This document shows positions 1-8,666 of a stretch of DNA of 32,038 nt, in pieces. The notes under the pieces are model-generated. The model worked only from the letters and a program-made list of their open reading frames with translations, searched no databases and was not told the DNA's origin. Origin of the DNA: Clostridiales bacterium (GTDB lineage Bacteria > Bacillota_A > Clostridia > Oscillospirales > Oscillospiraceae). The number at the start of each line of letters is the position of its first letter. The first letter of the stretch is position 1. The position numbers and the translations under genes were made by a program. The stretch is from NCBI GenBank assembly GCA_019410105.1, contig DXTB01000012.1:1-32038 (forward strand), read 5' to 3'.

Positions 1-25
1 CTTCACTACTCTACTCGTTCAGTTT

Positions 26-1195
26 TTAAGGAGCGCCGTCCAGAGGCCTCCCGTTTCCGTCCAGGCGCTTGAGTGCCAAGCGTTTGTTGACCCAGTCCCG
101 CACCAGTGCATACAGCACGGCAAAGGTGGGCACACCCAGTACCATACCCGGGAACCCAAACAGGCCGCCGCACACCACAATGGAAACCAGCACCCAGATG
201 GCTGACAGGCCCGTGCTGTCGCCCAAGATCTTGGGGCCGAGGATGTTGCCGTCAAACTGCTGAAGGCCGATGACCAAGGCAAAGAACCGCAGGGCCGCCC
301 AAGGGTCGACGATCACCAGAATCATCAGACAGGGGATGGCGCCGATGATCGGTCCAAAAAAGGGGATAATGTTGGTGACGCCCACCACGACGCTGACCAG
401 CATGGGATATGGGATGCGGAAAATCAAGCAAAGGATAAAGCAGAGCACACCGATGATGGCCGAGTCGATCAGCTTGCCATTGATAAAGCCTACAAATACC
501 CGGTTGGCATGTCCGCATACCCCGAGAAGCCAGTCCGCCCGCCGCCTGGGCAGAATGGCGTAGAGCATCTTCTTGATCTGCGGAACCAGCCGCCCCTTCC
601 CTGCCAGCATGTAAACCGAGGAGATCAGTGCGGTAATGCCCGAGATCACCCCACTGCCGATGGCGTAGCCAAAGTTCAGCAGATCCGGCAGAGCCTTGGA
701 GAGATAGGCGGCAATATTGGTCATCAGGTCCTGATAAGAGCCAATAGCCTCATTCAGGGCCTCCGCCTCCAGTCCAAACTGCTCGGAGAGGGTCTGCACC
801 AGGCTGTTCAGGCTGGTCAGATAGGTCTGCATGTTGGTGGCCAGATCTACCACGCTTTGCGCCACCTGCGGTATGATCAGGTTGAGCAGGACCACAACGA
901 TCGCCAGGGCGATCAGATAGACCGTCAGAATCGCCAGCCCACGCCGGTGCTTCTGCTTTTGGTAGAGCTTTCGCTCAAAAAAGCACATGGGCGTATTGAG
1001 CAGATAGGCGATAGCAAAACCTGCAATAAAGGGCGTCAGCACACCCATAAATGTGCGCACCCGGACCGCGATAACATCGAAATTGGTCAATCCCACATAA
1101 AACAGGATAGCGGCCAACAGGACGATCAGGAGAGATAACGATCCCCGATCCAGAATATACCATTTCTTTTCCCCTTGCTTGTCCTTATCCTCCAT
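26..1195 (-). CDS. AI-2E family transporter (PerM/YtvI-like membrane protein)
   Basis: A 389-residue polytopic membrane protein. After a short charged N-terminus (MEDKDKQGEKK) come two hydrophobic segments, a central less hydrophobic region (about residues 110-170) and a block of C-terminal membrane helices. The segment VTNIIPFFGPIIGAIP is the family hallmark, and length and helix layout fit the AI-2E/PerM/YtvI superfamily. Members have been linked to export of small molecules or to Na+/H+ antiport, so the substrate cannot be stated. The ATG at 1195 is preceded by an AAGGGG ribosome binding site and a possible promoter at 1232-1260. The tyrS terminator lies just upstream, so the gene is probably transcribed separately. 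Family assignment is confident; function is not. Confidence 0.88.
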   Translation of the reverse strand: MEDKDKQGEKKWYILDRGSLSLLIVLLAAILFYVGLTNFDVIAVRVRTFMGVLTPFIAGFAIAYLLNTPMCFFERKLYQKQKHRRGLAILTVYLIALAIVVVLLNLIIPQVAQSVVDLATNMQTYLTSLNSLVQTLSEQFGLEAEALNEAIGSYQDLMTNIAAYLSKALPDLLNFGYAIGSGVISGITALISSVYMLAGKGRLVPQIKKMLYAILPRRRADWLLGVCGHANRVFVGFINGKLIDSAIIGVLCFILCLIFRIPYPMLVSVVVGVTNIIPFFGPIIGAIPCLMILVIVDPWAALRFFALVIGLQQFDGNILGPKILGDSTGLSAIWVLVSIVVCGGLFGFPGMVLGVPTFAVLYALVRDWVNKRLALKRLDGNGRPLDGAP

Positions 1196-1231
1196 GCCGC
1201 AATCCCCTTCCGTATTGGCTATCCTGTTAAG

Positions 1232-1260
1232 ATTGTATCATGATCCAATCACTTCCGCAA
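1232..1260 (-). promoter_or_regulatory. Candidate sigma-A promoter of the AI-2E family gene
   Basis: On the minus strand TTGCGG (1255-1260) and TACAAT (1232-1237) are separated by 17 bp, about 37 bp before the ATG. The -10 is good and the -35 matches only in its TTG. The -35 lies just downstream of the tyrS terminator. Confidence 0.5.
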
Positions 1261-1263
1261 CCG

Positions 1264-1305
1264 AAAAAGGGCGCCGGAGGGGAATTATCCTCCGGCGCCT
1301 TTTTT
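1264..1305 (-). terminator. Intrinsic terminator after tyrS
   Basis: An 11-bp GC-rich stem (GGCGCCGGAGG paired with CCTCCGGCGCC) with an 8-nt loop is flanked by A5 on one side and T6 on the other, so it carries a U-tract on either strand. It touches the tyrS stop codon and should end the tyrS transcript. Confidence 0.9.
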
Positions 1306-2534
1306 CATTCACCGAGCACCGCACGGTGGAAGACCTTTTTTCCCTTTTTGAGCATTATACCCTCGCCGGAGAGCTGTTCGGCGGTCACGGCTGCGGCCAC
1401 ATCGGTGACCTTCTGACCGTCCAACTCCACCCCTCCCTGCTCCACCAGGCGGCGAGCCTCCTTCTTGGAGGGCACCAGGCCGCACTTGAGCATCAGCTCC
1501 AGCACCCCGATCGCCCCGTCAGTCAGATCGCCGGTGTCCAGGGTGGTGGTGGGCACGTTGGACTTGTCGCCTCCCTGGGCGAACAGGGCCTTGGCCGCGT
1601 CCTGGGCCTTCTGCGCCTCCTCCTCGCCGTGAACCAGCTTGGTCAGCTCAAAGGCCAGGATCTCCTTGGCTTGATTGAGCTGGGCGCCCTCCCACTTGTC
1701 CATCTCGTCGATCTGCTCAATGGGAAGGAAGGTGAGCATACGCAGGCACTTGAGCACATCGCTGTCACCCACGTTGCGCCAGTACTGGTAGAACTCATAG
1801 GGACTGGTCTTGTTGGGATCCAGCCACACCGCGCCCTTGGCGGTCTTGCCCATCTTCTTTCCCTCGGAGTTGAGCAGCAGGGTGATGGTCATGGCGTGGG
1901 CATCCTTGCCCAGCTTGCGGCGGATGAGCTCGGTGCCGCCCAGCATGTTGGACCACTGGTCGTCACCGCCGAACTGCATGTTGCATCCGTAGTGCTGGAA
2001 CAGGTGGTAGAAATCGTAGGACTGCATGATCATGTAGTTGAACTCCAGAAAGCTCAGCCCCTTCTCCATGCGCTGCTTATAACACTCGGCCCGCAGCATG
2101 TTGTTCACGCTGAAGCAGGCGCCCACCTCGCGGAGCAGCTCCACATAGTTCAGGTCCATCAGCCAGTCGGCGTTGTTCACCATCTGGGCCTTGCCGTCAC
2201 CGAACTCGATAAAACGCTCCATCTGCTTCTTGAAGCAGGCGCAGTTGTGCTGTATGGTCTCCACCGTCATCATGGAGCGCATGTCGGTGCGGCCGGAGGG
2301 GTCACCCACCATACCGGTACCGCCTCCGATGAGGGCGATGGGCCGGTTGCCCGCCATCTGGAGCCGCTTCATCAGGCAAAGGGCCATGAAGTGGCCCACG
2401 TGGAGGGAATCGGCGGTGGGATCGAATCCGATATAGAACACCGCCTTACCCTCGTTGATCATCTTGGAGATCTCTTCCTCATTGGTTACCTGGGCAATGA
2501 GGCCACGGGCCTTCAGTTCTTCGTAACAGGTCAT
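1305..2534 (-). CDS. tyrS: Tyrosine--tRNA ligase
   Basis: Cytoplasmic class I aminoacyl-tRNA synthetase that charges tRNA-Tyr. The 409-residue length is normal for bacterial TyrS. The HIGH-type signature appears as HVGH at residues 45-48 within [11 protein letters not shown], and the KMSKS-type loop as KKMGKT. The tyrosine-pocket region (GGDDQWSNM) is intact. The C-terminus holds an S4 RNA-binding domain ([21 protein letters not shown]). The ATG at 2534 follows a GGAGA site. It is preceded by a T-box leader with a tyrosine specifier, so expression should rise when uncharged tRNA-Tyr accumulates, and it is followed by a strong terminator. It therefore looks monocistronic. Confidence 0.97.
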   Translation of the reverse strand: MTCYEELKARGLIAQVTNEEEISKMINEGKAVFYIGFDPTADSLHVGHFMALCLMKRLQMAGNRPIALIGGGTGMVGDPSGRTDMRSMMTVETIQHNCACFKKQMERFIEFGDGKAQMVNNADWLMDLNYVELLREVGACFSVNNMLRAECYKQRMEKGLSFLEFNYMIMQSYDFYHLFQHYGCNMQFGGDDQWSNMLGGTELIRRKLGKDAHAMTITLLLNSEGKKMGKTAKGAVWLDPNKTSPYEFYQYWRNVGDSDVLKCLRMLTFLPIEQIDEMDKWEGAQLNQAKEILAFELTKLVHGEEEAQKAQDAAKALFAQGGDKSNVPTTTLDTGDLTDGAIGVLELMLKCGLVPSKKEARRLVEQGGVELDGQKVTDVAAAVTAEQLSGEGIMLKKGKKVFHRAVLGE

Positions 2535-2618
2535 AGTTTCATTCTCCTTTTCTTTCGTCCATAGGGACGCCCCTACAGTAATTGCTAATTAGTATGGCTG
2601 CACTTTGTGTTTTAAAAT

Positions 2619-2654
2619 AAAAAACGCCCCCTGTCCTCACGGACAGAGGGCGTT
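2619..2654 (-). terminator. Regulated T-box terminator of tyrS
   Basis: Nearly perfect 14-bp stem (AACGCCCTCTGTCC with GGACAGGGGGCGTT, minus strand) and a GTGA tetraloop, followed by a T-rich run. The 5' arm lies just downstream of the T-box motif, the standard arrangement for competition with an antiterminator. Confidence 0.9.
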
Positions 2655-2897
2655 GTCAAACGTGGTACCACCTCTGGTTCACCATCCCCTCACGGAGACA
2701 GCCTCATGGAGTGCCAACACACTCCGGCGCGGTAACGGGCGCACCCGACACAGCCCTACTGCGCGCCTTCACGCGGTTCGGGCGGCTGCTCCAGGGTGTA
2801 TTTCCCGGCCTGTCCCCTCCCCCTCACACCAAGCCGGGGGCTCTCTGGGCGGGACATAAGACGGTACTTCTCCCTGTCATCGCAGTCTCATATTGAG
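2619..2897 (-). promoter_or_regulatory. T-box leader of tyrS, tyrosine (UAC) specifier
   Basis: The tyrS leader carries the T-box signature GGTGGTACCACG (minus strand, within 2661-2674), which pairs with the tRNA acceptor end. It lies just before a terminator hairpin at 2619-2654. Further upstream are typical Stem I elements: AGAAGTAC, then AGAGAGC and GGCTTGGTG. The codon TAC (2798-2800) sits in a GGGAAATACACC context, as expected for the specifier loop. UAC is a tyrosine codon, which matches the downstream gene. Binding of uncharged tRNA-Tyr should favour the antiterminator. Motifs are seen directly; I did not fold the leader computationally. Confidence 0.93.
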
Positions 2898-2901
2898 TTG
2901 G

Positions 2902-2930
2902 ATTATAGTACGGGGCAGCCAGTTTGTCAA
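2902..2930 (-). promoter_or_regulatory. Consensus sigma-A promoter of the tyrS T-box transcript
   Basis: On the minus strand a perfect TTGACA (2925-2930), a 17-bp spacer and a perfect TATAAT (2902-2907). Such a full-consensus promoter suits a riboswitch-type gene that is started constitutively and controlled by attenuation. Confidence 0.92.
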
Positions 2931-2938
2931 GGGAAAGA

Positions 2939-2974
2939 TTTAACTCAACAAAAGATTACTTTTGTTGAGTTAAA
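2939..2974 (-). terminator. AT-rich hairpin at the recN stop codon, possible terminator
   Basis: A perfect 16-bp inverted repeat (TTTAACTCAACAAAAG, then ATTA, then its complement) encodes the last residues of RecN on one arm and holds the recN stop codon in the loop region. There is no long T-run beyond it, but the 3' arm itself is T-rich. It separates the long recN operon from the tyrS promoter, whose -35 starts 9 bp away. Confidence 0.55.
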
Positions 2975-4659
2975 GCCCGCTTGAACCGTTCCGCACTGTC
3001 CAGCAGTTCCCCCGCCGCCGCCAGTGTCGCGCCGGTGATGCGCTCACCAGAGGTCAGCCGGGCCAGCTCCTCCATGCGCCGCTCCCGGCTCAGGCGCTCT
3101 ACTTCTGTGAAGGTTCTCCCCTTGCGCTCCCCCTTCTCCACAGAGAAATGGACGTCCGCCATGGCCGCAAGCTGGGGCAAGTGAGTGACGCAGAGCACCT
3201 GCTTGGTGCGGGCCACGCCCGCCAACTTCTCCGCCACCTTCTGGGCTGCCCGGCCGGACACACCGGTGTCCACCTCGTCAAAGACCAAGGAGCCCACGTG
3301 GTCATTCTCTGCCAGCACATTCTTGAGGGCCAGCATGATGCGGGCCAGCTCACCGCCGGAGGCGATCTTCTGGATGGGCTTCAGATCCTCCCCTACATTG
3401 GCGGACATAAGGAACTGCACCTCGTCCAGTCCGGTTTCGTCCATGGCGTACTCCCCCGCTTTGGGCCGGAACTCCACCTGGAACCGCACTTTCGGCATGT
3501 CCAGTTGGGCCAATTCGGTTTGAATACGCTCCTCCAGCGCCTTGGCCGCTTCACGGCGCGCCCGGCTCAGCGCCTCACCCCGCCGCCGGACCTCCTCCAT
3601 CGCTTTGCCCAGATCCCTTTCCAACCGGGCGATGGTATCGCTGGAGAACTGAATCTCGTCCAGCTCCTTTCTGCACCGCTCCAAGTAGTCCAGCATCTCC
3701 TCCACGGAGTCCCCGTACTTCTTTTTCAGCCGGTAGATCACATCCAGACGACTCTCCAGCTCGTCCAGCTCACCGGGTTCAAAGTCGAAACCATCCCGTA
3801 AATCCCGCACCTGCTCGGCCAGATCATCGGCCGAGCAGCGCAGCTCCGTCAGCCTGTCCACCAGCTCCGCCACCTGCCCGCTCAGCCGGGCCGCCGCGTG
3901 GAGTGAACTCTCTGCCGCGCCGATCAGGCCGGCGGCCCCCTCACGCTCCTCATCGCCTGAGAGGGCCAAATGGGCGCCCTCCACCGCCTCAATCAGCTTG
4001 CCCGCATTGCGCAGCAAATTGCGGCGCTCGGTGAGGACCTCCTCCTCCCCGGCCTTCAGTCCGGCCCGCTCCAGCTCGGTGATCTGGAATTCCAGGCCGT
4101 CGATGCGCCGGGCCTTCTCCGCCTCGTCCATCTGGAGAGCCGCAATCTCCCGGCGCAGGACGGCAAAGCGGCCAAAGGCCGCCCGGTATTCCTCCTGCAG
4201 CGATCCCGTTTCTCCGAATCCATCCAGATACTCCAGGTGGCACCGCTCGTCCAGGAGCTGCTGGCCGTCGTGCTGCCCGTGGATATTGAGGAGCTGCCGG
4301 CCCAGTTGCCGTAGCTGAGCTACGGTGATCAGCCGTCCATTCAGGCGGCACACATTCTTGCCGTCCGGCTGGATCTCCCGCTGGATCAGCAGATTTCCAT
4401 CCTCGTCCGGCCCTCCGCCGTTCTCCTGGAACCAGGCCAGCGGAGGCAGGCCGGTAAAGACGGCATTGACGAGGGCGGATCTGGCCCCTGTCCGAATCAG
4501 ATCCCGGCTGGTCCGCTCTCCGATGATGGCGCCGATAGCATCCACTACAATGGACTTGCCGGCTCCCGTTTCCCCCGTCAGAGCGTTGAATCCCTTGTCG
4601 AACTGAATGTCCGCCGATTCGATAACTGCGATATTCTCAATGTGCAACAGTGAGAGCAT
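2956..4659 (-). CDS. recN: DNA repair protein RecN
   Basis: SMC-like ATPase of double-strand break repair by homologous recombination. The N-terminal Walker A reads GETGAGKS at residues 29-36. A long coiled-coil-rich middle (about 150-360) follows, then the C-terminal head with the ABC signature IASGGELARIMLALK and Walker B LVFDEVDTGVSGRAA. The length of 567 residues is typical. I chose ATG 4659 (MLSLLHIEN, as in the family) rather than the in-frame GTG at 4668, because GGGGTGG lies about 6 nt before the ATG. argR ends 25 bp upstream; recN is the last gene of the run that begins at nusB. The argR-recN order matches ahrC-recN in B. subtilis. Confidence 0.95.
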   Translation of the reverse strand: MLSLLHIENIAVIESADIQFDKGFNALTGETGAGKSIVVDAIGAIIGERTSRDLIRTGARSALVNAVFTGLPPLAWFQENGGGPDEDGNLLIQREIQPDGKNVCRLNGRLITVAQLRQLGRQLLNIHGQHDGQQLLDERCHLEYLDGFGETGSLQEEYRAAFGRFAVLRREIAALQMDEAEKARRIDGLEFQITELERAGLKAGEEEVLTERRNLLRNAGKLIEAVEGAHLALSGDEEREGAAGLIGAAESSLHAAARLSGQVAELVDRLTELRCSADDLAEQVRDLRDGFDFEPGELDELESRLDVIYRLKKKYGDSVEEMLDYLERCRKELDEIQFSSDTIARLERDLGKAMEEVRRRGEALSRARREAAKALEERIQTELAQLDMPKVRFQVEFRPKAGEYAMDETGLDEVQFLMSANVGEDLKPIQKIASGGELARIMLALKNVLAENDHVGSLVFDEVDTGVSGRAAQKVAEKLAGVARTKQVLCVTHLPQLAAMADVHFSVEKGERKGRTFTEVERLSRERRMEELARLTSGERITGATLAAAGELLDSAERFKRALTQQK

Positions 4660-4683
4660 GCCGACCACCCCGCCGTTTCCGCT

Positions 4684-5136
4684 TTATTTCAGCATTGTGT
4701 GGATCTCGTTGCAGAACTCCTGCGCGTCCTCGTTGGTGCGCATGACCAGCATCGCGGTATCGTCCCCCGCAAGACTGCCCACCAGTCCTGTGATCTCCAT
4801 GCCGTCAATGGCTGCGCAGGCCGCCGATGCCACTCCCGGCATGGTCTTGAGCACAATGATGTTCTGGGCCAGATCAAAGGAGATGACCCCCTCCTTGAAA
4901 ATCGTGCGCAGCCGGCTGGCGACATTCAGCGACGCCTTGCGCTCTGACACCGCGTAGCGGTAGGTCCCGTAGCCGGTAAGCTCCTTGATCAGATGCAGCT
5001 CTTTGATGTCCCGGGAAATGGTCGCTTGGGTAGATTGGAGTCCGCGGGCCCTCAGCTCCGCCAGAAGCTGATCCTGTGTATCAATATCCTGTTCCTCAAT
5101 AATGCGCAAAATCTCCTGCTGACGTTTTCCCTTCAC
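4684..5136 (-). CDS. argR: Arginine repressor ArgR/AhrC
   Basis: Arginine-responsive DNA-binding regulator of arginine biosynthesis and catabolism, 150 residues, normal length. The N-terminal winged helix contains the conserved STQATISRDIKEL recognition region (about residues 35-47). The C-terminal oligomerisation and arginine-binding domain carries the GDDT motif (SLAGDDTAMLV). The start is GTG at 5136, with GGGAGGT about 8 nt upstream. It overlaps the nadK stop by 4 nt (GTGA), implying translational coupling. No arginine genes lie in the window, so its targets are elsewhere. The position between tlyA/nadK and recN is a conserved genomic location. Confidence 0.95.
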   Translation of the reverse strand: MKGKRQQEILRIIEEQDIDTQDQLLAELRARGLQSTQATISRDIKELHLIKELTGYGTYRYAVSERKASLNVASRLRTIFKEGVISFDLAQNIIVLKTMPGVASAACAAIDGMEITGLVGSLAGDDTAMLVMRTNEDAQEFCNEIHTMLK

Positions 5137-6002
5137 GCCTTGGCACCTCCCAGTTTCTGACTTAGTATATCATAAAAGCTCCGCCCCGTCACCCGTACCA
5201 GACGGGTCTTGGAGCTGGACATCTTCAGCTCCACCACATCGCCGCTGCCCAGACGAAACGCCTTGCCGCCATCTACCGACAAATAGGCAGTCTTGCGTGA
5301 CTGCTTCCCCATTTTAATGGACACCGTACGCTCCCGTCCCAAGACGATGGACCGGGCGGAGAGGGCATGGGGACAGATGGGCGTCACAATCATATTCTCC
5401 GCCGTAGGCTCCACGATGGGGCCGCCCGCCGACATGGAATAGGCTGTAGAGCCGGTGGGCGTACTCACAATCACGCCGTCAGCCGAAAAATTGGCGATCA
5501 TCACCTTGTCGCCATATACCTCCAGATCCACGACCCGGGCCACAGCCCCTTTCGTGAGGGCTGCGTCGTTCAGGGCGATGTCATTGAACAGCACCTTTCC
5601 ATCCCGGCGGACCGCTACATCCAACATCATACGGGATTCGATCGTGTACTTCCCGGCCGCCAGCTTGGACAGCATGGACAGCTCGCTCTGCTCCAGCTCA
5701 GCCATAAAACCCACGCTGCCCAGATTGACCCCCAGTATAGGCACCTTGTGGGCGTTGGCGTCCTTGGCCGCGTGGAGGATGGTTCCGTCTCCTCCGAAGC
5801 AAACCAGCATGTCCGCGTTTTTCAGCTCCTCCTGGGTGTCCTTAAACTGGATATGCTTGGGAAATTCCAGATTGCTGCCCTCCAGGAGGAAGGGCAGACA
5901 CATGGCGGTCTCCACCCCCACGTTCCGCAGAATCTTTTCCGCGGCCTGGGCCGCCCGCAGGCCCCGGTCCCGGTATGGGTTTGGACTCAATACCACTTTC
6001 AT
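5133..6002 (-). CDS. nadK: NAD kinase
   Basis: Phosphorylates NAD to NADP in the cytoplasm. The protein has 289 residues. The diacylglycerol-kinase-like GGDGT motif is at residues 70-74, and the conserved C-terminal-domain block STPTGSTAYSMSAGGPI is intact. The short NE/D motif appears as LND. The start is ATG 6002 (MKVVLSPNP), which overlaps the tlyA stop in an ATGA; a longer in-frame version would extend deep into tlyA and is not credible. The gene is coupled on both sides (ATGA with tlyA, GTGA with argR). In B. subtilis nadK is not at this position, but a tlyA-nadK-argR-recN order is plausible in Clostridia. Confidence 0.95.
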   Translation of the reverse strand: MKVVLSPNPYRDRGLRAAQAAEKILRNVGVETAMCLPFLLEGSNLEFPKHIQFKDTQEELKNADMLVCFGGDGTILHAAKDANAHKVPILGVNLGSVGFMAELEQSELSMLSKLAAGKYTIESRMMLDVAVRRDGKVLFNDIALNDAALTKGAVARVVDLEVYGDKVMIANFSADGVIVSTPTGSTAYSMSAGGPIVEPTAENMIVTPICPHALSARSIVLGRERTVSIKMGKQSRKTAYLSVDGGKAFRLGSGDVVELKMSSSKTRLVRVTGRSFYDILSQKLGGAKA

Positions 6003-6817
6003 TGCCCGGTTCCCTCCAATGCCCCGTGCGATGCCTCGACCAGAGCTGAAAGGTCGCCGTTCCAGGGCTCGCCCGCCCCGACACACAGGTGTCCCAAATA
6101 TTCGATGTTGCCCTCCGGTCCTCGAATGGGCGAAAAGGTCATTTCCTTTACAGTAAAGTCCGCCTCATGAGCGTTCTGCAAAAACTGCCGCAGCACCTCC
6201 AGATGGACAGCGGGATCCCGCACAACCCCCTTCTTGCCCACCTTCTCACGGCCCGCCTCAAACTGGGGCTTCACCAGACAGACTACCTGTCCGTCCGGCT
6301 TTAGGATACCCCGTAGGGCGGGTAAAATCAGCTTTAAGGAGATAAAGGACACATCCACTGTACCGAAGTCCAGCGGCTCTGGAATCTGCTCCGCCGTCAA
6401 ATAGCGCACGTTGGTCCGCTCCATGCACACCACTCTGGGATCACTGCGCAGGCTCCAGGCCAACTGTCCATAGCCCACATCCACTGCATACACCTTTTCC
6501 GCCCCATTTTGGAGCATACAGTCGGTAAAGCCGCCGGTGGACGCCCCGGCATCAATGGCATGTACTCCCTTTAAGCGAATGCCGGAAAAAGTCTTGAGGG
6601 CTTTCTCCAGCTTCAGCCCGCCCCGGCTCACATAGGCCAAAGCCTGTCCACGCACCTCAATCGGGGCGTTCTCCTCAACCTGCGTCCCGGCCTTGTCCAC
6701 CTTTTGTTCCCTGACATAGACTTGACCGCTCATGATCACCGCCTGGGCCCGCTGCCGGCTTTCAGCCAGACCTCGTTCCACCAGCAGGACATCCAGCCGC
6801 TTTTTTACATTAGCCAT
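5999..6817 (-). CDS. tlyA: TlyA family rRNA (cytidine-2'-O)-methyltransferase
   Basis: A 272-residue protein with an N-terminal S4 RNA-binding domain (KKRLDVLLVERGLAESRQRAQ) joined to an FtsJ-like methyltransferase domain. The S-adenosylmethionine-binding motif I reads DAGASTGGFTD at about residues 89-99, and VDVSFISLKLILP follows the family pattern. TlyA proteins 2'-O-methylate cytidines in 16S and/or 23S rRNA and were once called hemolysin A. The start is ATG 6817, giving MANVKKRLDVLL; the GGCAGACC just upstream is a weak ribosome site. It overlaps the end of dxs by 8 nt. The order dxs-tlyA is conserved in Firmicutes (B. subtilis yqxC). Confidence 0.93.
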   Translation of the reverse strand: MANVKKRLDVLLVERGLAESRQRAQAVIMSGQVYVREQKVDKAGTQVEENAPIEVRGQALAYVSRGGLKLEKALKTFSGIRLKGVHAIDAGASTGGFTDCMLQNGAEKVYAVDVGYGQLAWSLRSDPRVVCMERTNVRYLTAEQIPEPLDFGTVDVSFISLKLILPALRGILKPDGQVVCLVKPQFEAGREKVGKKGVVRDPAVHLEVLRQFLQNAHEADFTVKEMTFSPIRGPEGNIEYLGHLCVGAGEPWNGDLSALVEASHGALEGTGQ

Positions 6818-8666
6818 GACGGCAGACCTCCAATGCTCTGTGATATAGGCTCGCCCCGTCCAAACCGCACAGCCTTTGAAGCTGGGGCACCGTTCCATGG
6901 GTAACAAAGGTGTGTCCGGTATTCACCAAGGCCAGCCCTCGCACCTGGATGCCAGCGTCAAACAGGCCTGCGGCGATGCGCTGCCCCACACCGCCCGCCG
7001 CCGCGCTGTCCTCCGCAACCAGAAGCCGTCCTGTCTTTTGAACAGAGGCAGTCAGCCGCTCCAGTGGAATCGGTGTAATGGTATTTAACTTCACAACCTC
7101 TGCCTGGATGCCATTCCGTGCCAGACGGTCAGCGCAGTCCAGAAGCTGGTTAAGCATCATACCATAGCCCGCCAGGGTAATGTCCGCTCCCGTCCGTAGC
7201 AGGGTAGCTGGCTCCACCGGGGCGCTGCCCTGGTAGGCGCCCTCCCCTCCCCTGGAGTAACGGACTGCCACTGGACCCTCCACGTCATAGATGGCATAGC
7301 GCAGCATCTCCCGCAGCTCCTGAAAACTGCTGGGGCAGAGCACCGTCATGCCGGGGATGGTATCAAGAAAGGCTGGATCAAAGACGCCGTGGTGGGTCTC
7401 GCCGTCCTCCCCCACCAGCCCGGCCCGGTCCACCGCCAACACCACATGGAGCTGCTGAAGCGCCACGTCGTGGAGCAGCATATCGTAGCTGCGCTGGAGG
7501 AAGGAGGAGTACACTGCAAAGACCGGGCGCATCCCCTGCTTGGCCATGCCCGCTGCCATGGCCACCGCATGGCCCTCGGCAATGCCCACGTCAAAAAAGC
7601 GCGCCGGAAACTGACGGGCAAAGCGGTTCAAGCCGGTTCCCCCCTGCATGGCGGCCGTAATGGCACAGAGCTTGCCGTCTTGCTCTGCCAAGGAACAGAG
7701 GGTCTCTCCAAACACGGCGGAAAAGCTCTCCCCTGAACCATGCACCAGCTCCCCTGTCTCTACACAGAAGCGGCCAACACCGTGAAACTGATCCGGATTG
7801 CGCTCCGCTGGTGTATAGCCTTTTCCCTTCACGGTTCTTACATGGAGCAAAACAGGGCCGTTCAGCTCCTTCGCATAGCTCAAAAGCTGCGTCAGATACT
7901 TGACATCATGCCCATCCACTGGTCCCAGGTAGGTAAAGCCCATATCCTCAAACAGGCTGCACGGCAACAGACTGTCCTTGATGGCCGTCTTGATCTTGTG
8001 GGTTGCATGGTAGATGTGACCGCCCAGCGGCAATACGCTCATGACCTTACGGTAGCCCTTCTTAAAGCGCAGGTACTGGGGCTTCAGCCGCTGGCGCGCC
8101 AAATGCTCCGCCACGCCGCCCACGCTCTTTGTGATCGACATGCCGTTGTCGTTGAGAATGACGATGAGCGGTTCCCCGCTGTCCCCCGCATCGGACAGGC
8201 CCTCATAGGCGAGCCCGCCGGACAAGGCGCCGTCGCCGATCAACGCCAGAACATGATAGTCCGCATGTTGTAATGTTCTTGCCCTTGCCATTCCAATGGC
8301 CACCGATACTGAGTTAGAGGCGTGTCCCGCGACAAAGGCGTCGCTTTCACTCTCCACCGGTTTGGGGAAGCCAGCAATTCCGCCGAAGGTACGCAGCGTT
8401 TCCATCGCCTGATTGCGGCCGGTGAGAATTTTGTGGGCGTAGCACTGGTGTCCCACATCGAACACCAAACGGTCCCGTCCGGTGTCGAACACCCGGTGGA
8501 TGGCGACAATCAACTCCACCGCTCCCAGGCTGGAGGCCAGGTGGCCGCCGGTGCGGGAAACCGTGTCGATCAGGCGCGCCCGCAGCAGCCGGCACAGCTC
8601 CACAGCCTCACCGTCGCTCAGTTCTCCCAGTTGATTCGGTACGTGATTCAGATCAAAATTCAGAAT
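6810..8666 (-). CDS. dxs: 1-deoxy-D-xylulose-5-phosphate synthase, apparent AUU start
   Basis: Thiamine-diphosphate enzyme that condenses pyruvate and glyceraldehyde 3-phosphate, the first step of the MEP isoprenoid pathway. The conserved TGGHLASSLG, FDVGHQCYAHKILTGR, the ThDP motif GDGALSGG (about residue 144) through LNDNGMS, and C-terminal transketolase domains are all present. The only ATG/GTG/TTG start in this frame (GTG, 8603) would remove about 21 residues that align with the normal DXS N-terminus (…LSDGEAVELCRLLRARLID). A GGAGG ends 7 nt before an ATT at 8666, giving 618 residues; CTG 8663 is the alternative. yuiD-like and ispA genes upstream fit the pathway. Confidence 0.93.
   Translation of the reverse strand: MLNFDLNHVPNQLGELSDGEAVELCRLLRARLIDTVSRTGGHLASSLGAVELIVAIHRVFDTGRDRLVFDVGHQCYAHKILTGRNQAMETLRTFGGIAGFPKPVESESDAFVAGHASNSVSVAIGMARARTLQHADYHVLALIGDGALSGGLAYEGLSDAGDSGEPLIVILNDNGMSITKSVGGVAEHLARQRLKPQYLRFKKGYRKVMSVLPLGGHIYHATHKIKTAIKDSLLPCSLFEDMGFTYLGPVDGHDVKYLTQLLSYAKELNGPVLLHVRTVKGKGYTPAERNPDQFHGVGRFCVETGELVHGSGESFSAVFGETLCSLAEQDGKLCAITAAMQGGTGLNRFARQFPARFFDVGIAEGHAVAMAAGMAKQGMRPVFAVYSSFLQRSYDMLLHDVALQQLHVVLAVDRAGLVGEDGETHHGVFDPAFLDTIPGMTVLCPSSFQELREMLRYAIYDVEGPVAVRYSRGGEGAYQGSAPVEPATLLRTGADITLAGYGMMLNQLLDCADRLARNGIQAEVVKLNTITPIPLERLTASVQKTGRLLVAEDSAAAGGVGQRIAAGLFDAGIQVRGLALVNTGHTFVTHGTVPQLQRLCGLDGASLYHRALEVCRHG

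Noticed and set aside
1179..2564. Long plus-strand open frame of 461 codons opposite tyrS
   Set aside because: It is antisense to a complete tyrS with all motifs, has a histidine/leucine-rich composition typical of the reverse complement of a GC-rich gene, and has no ribosome site.
2605..2984. Small plus-strand open frames in the tyrS leader
   Set aside because: The whole region is explained by the T-box switch and promoter on the minus strand.
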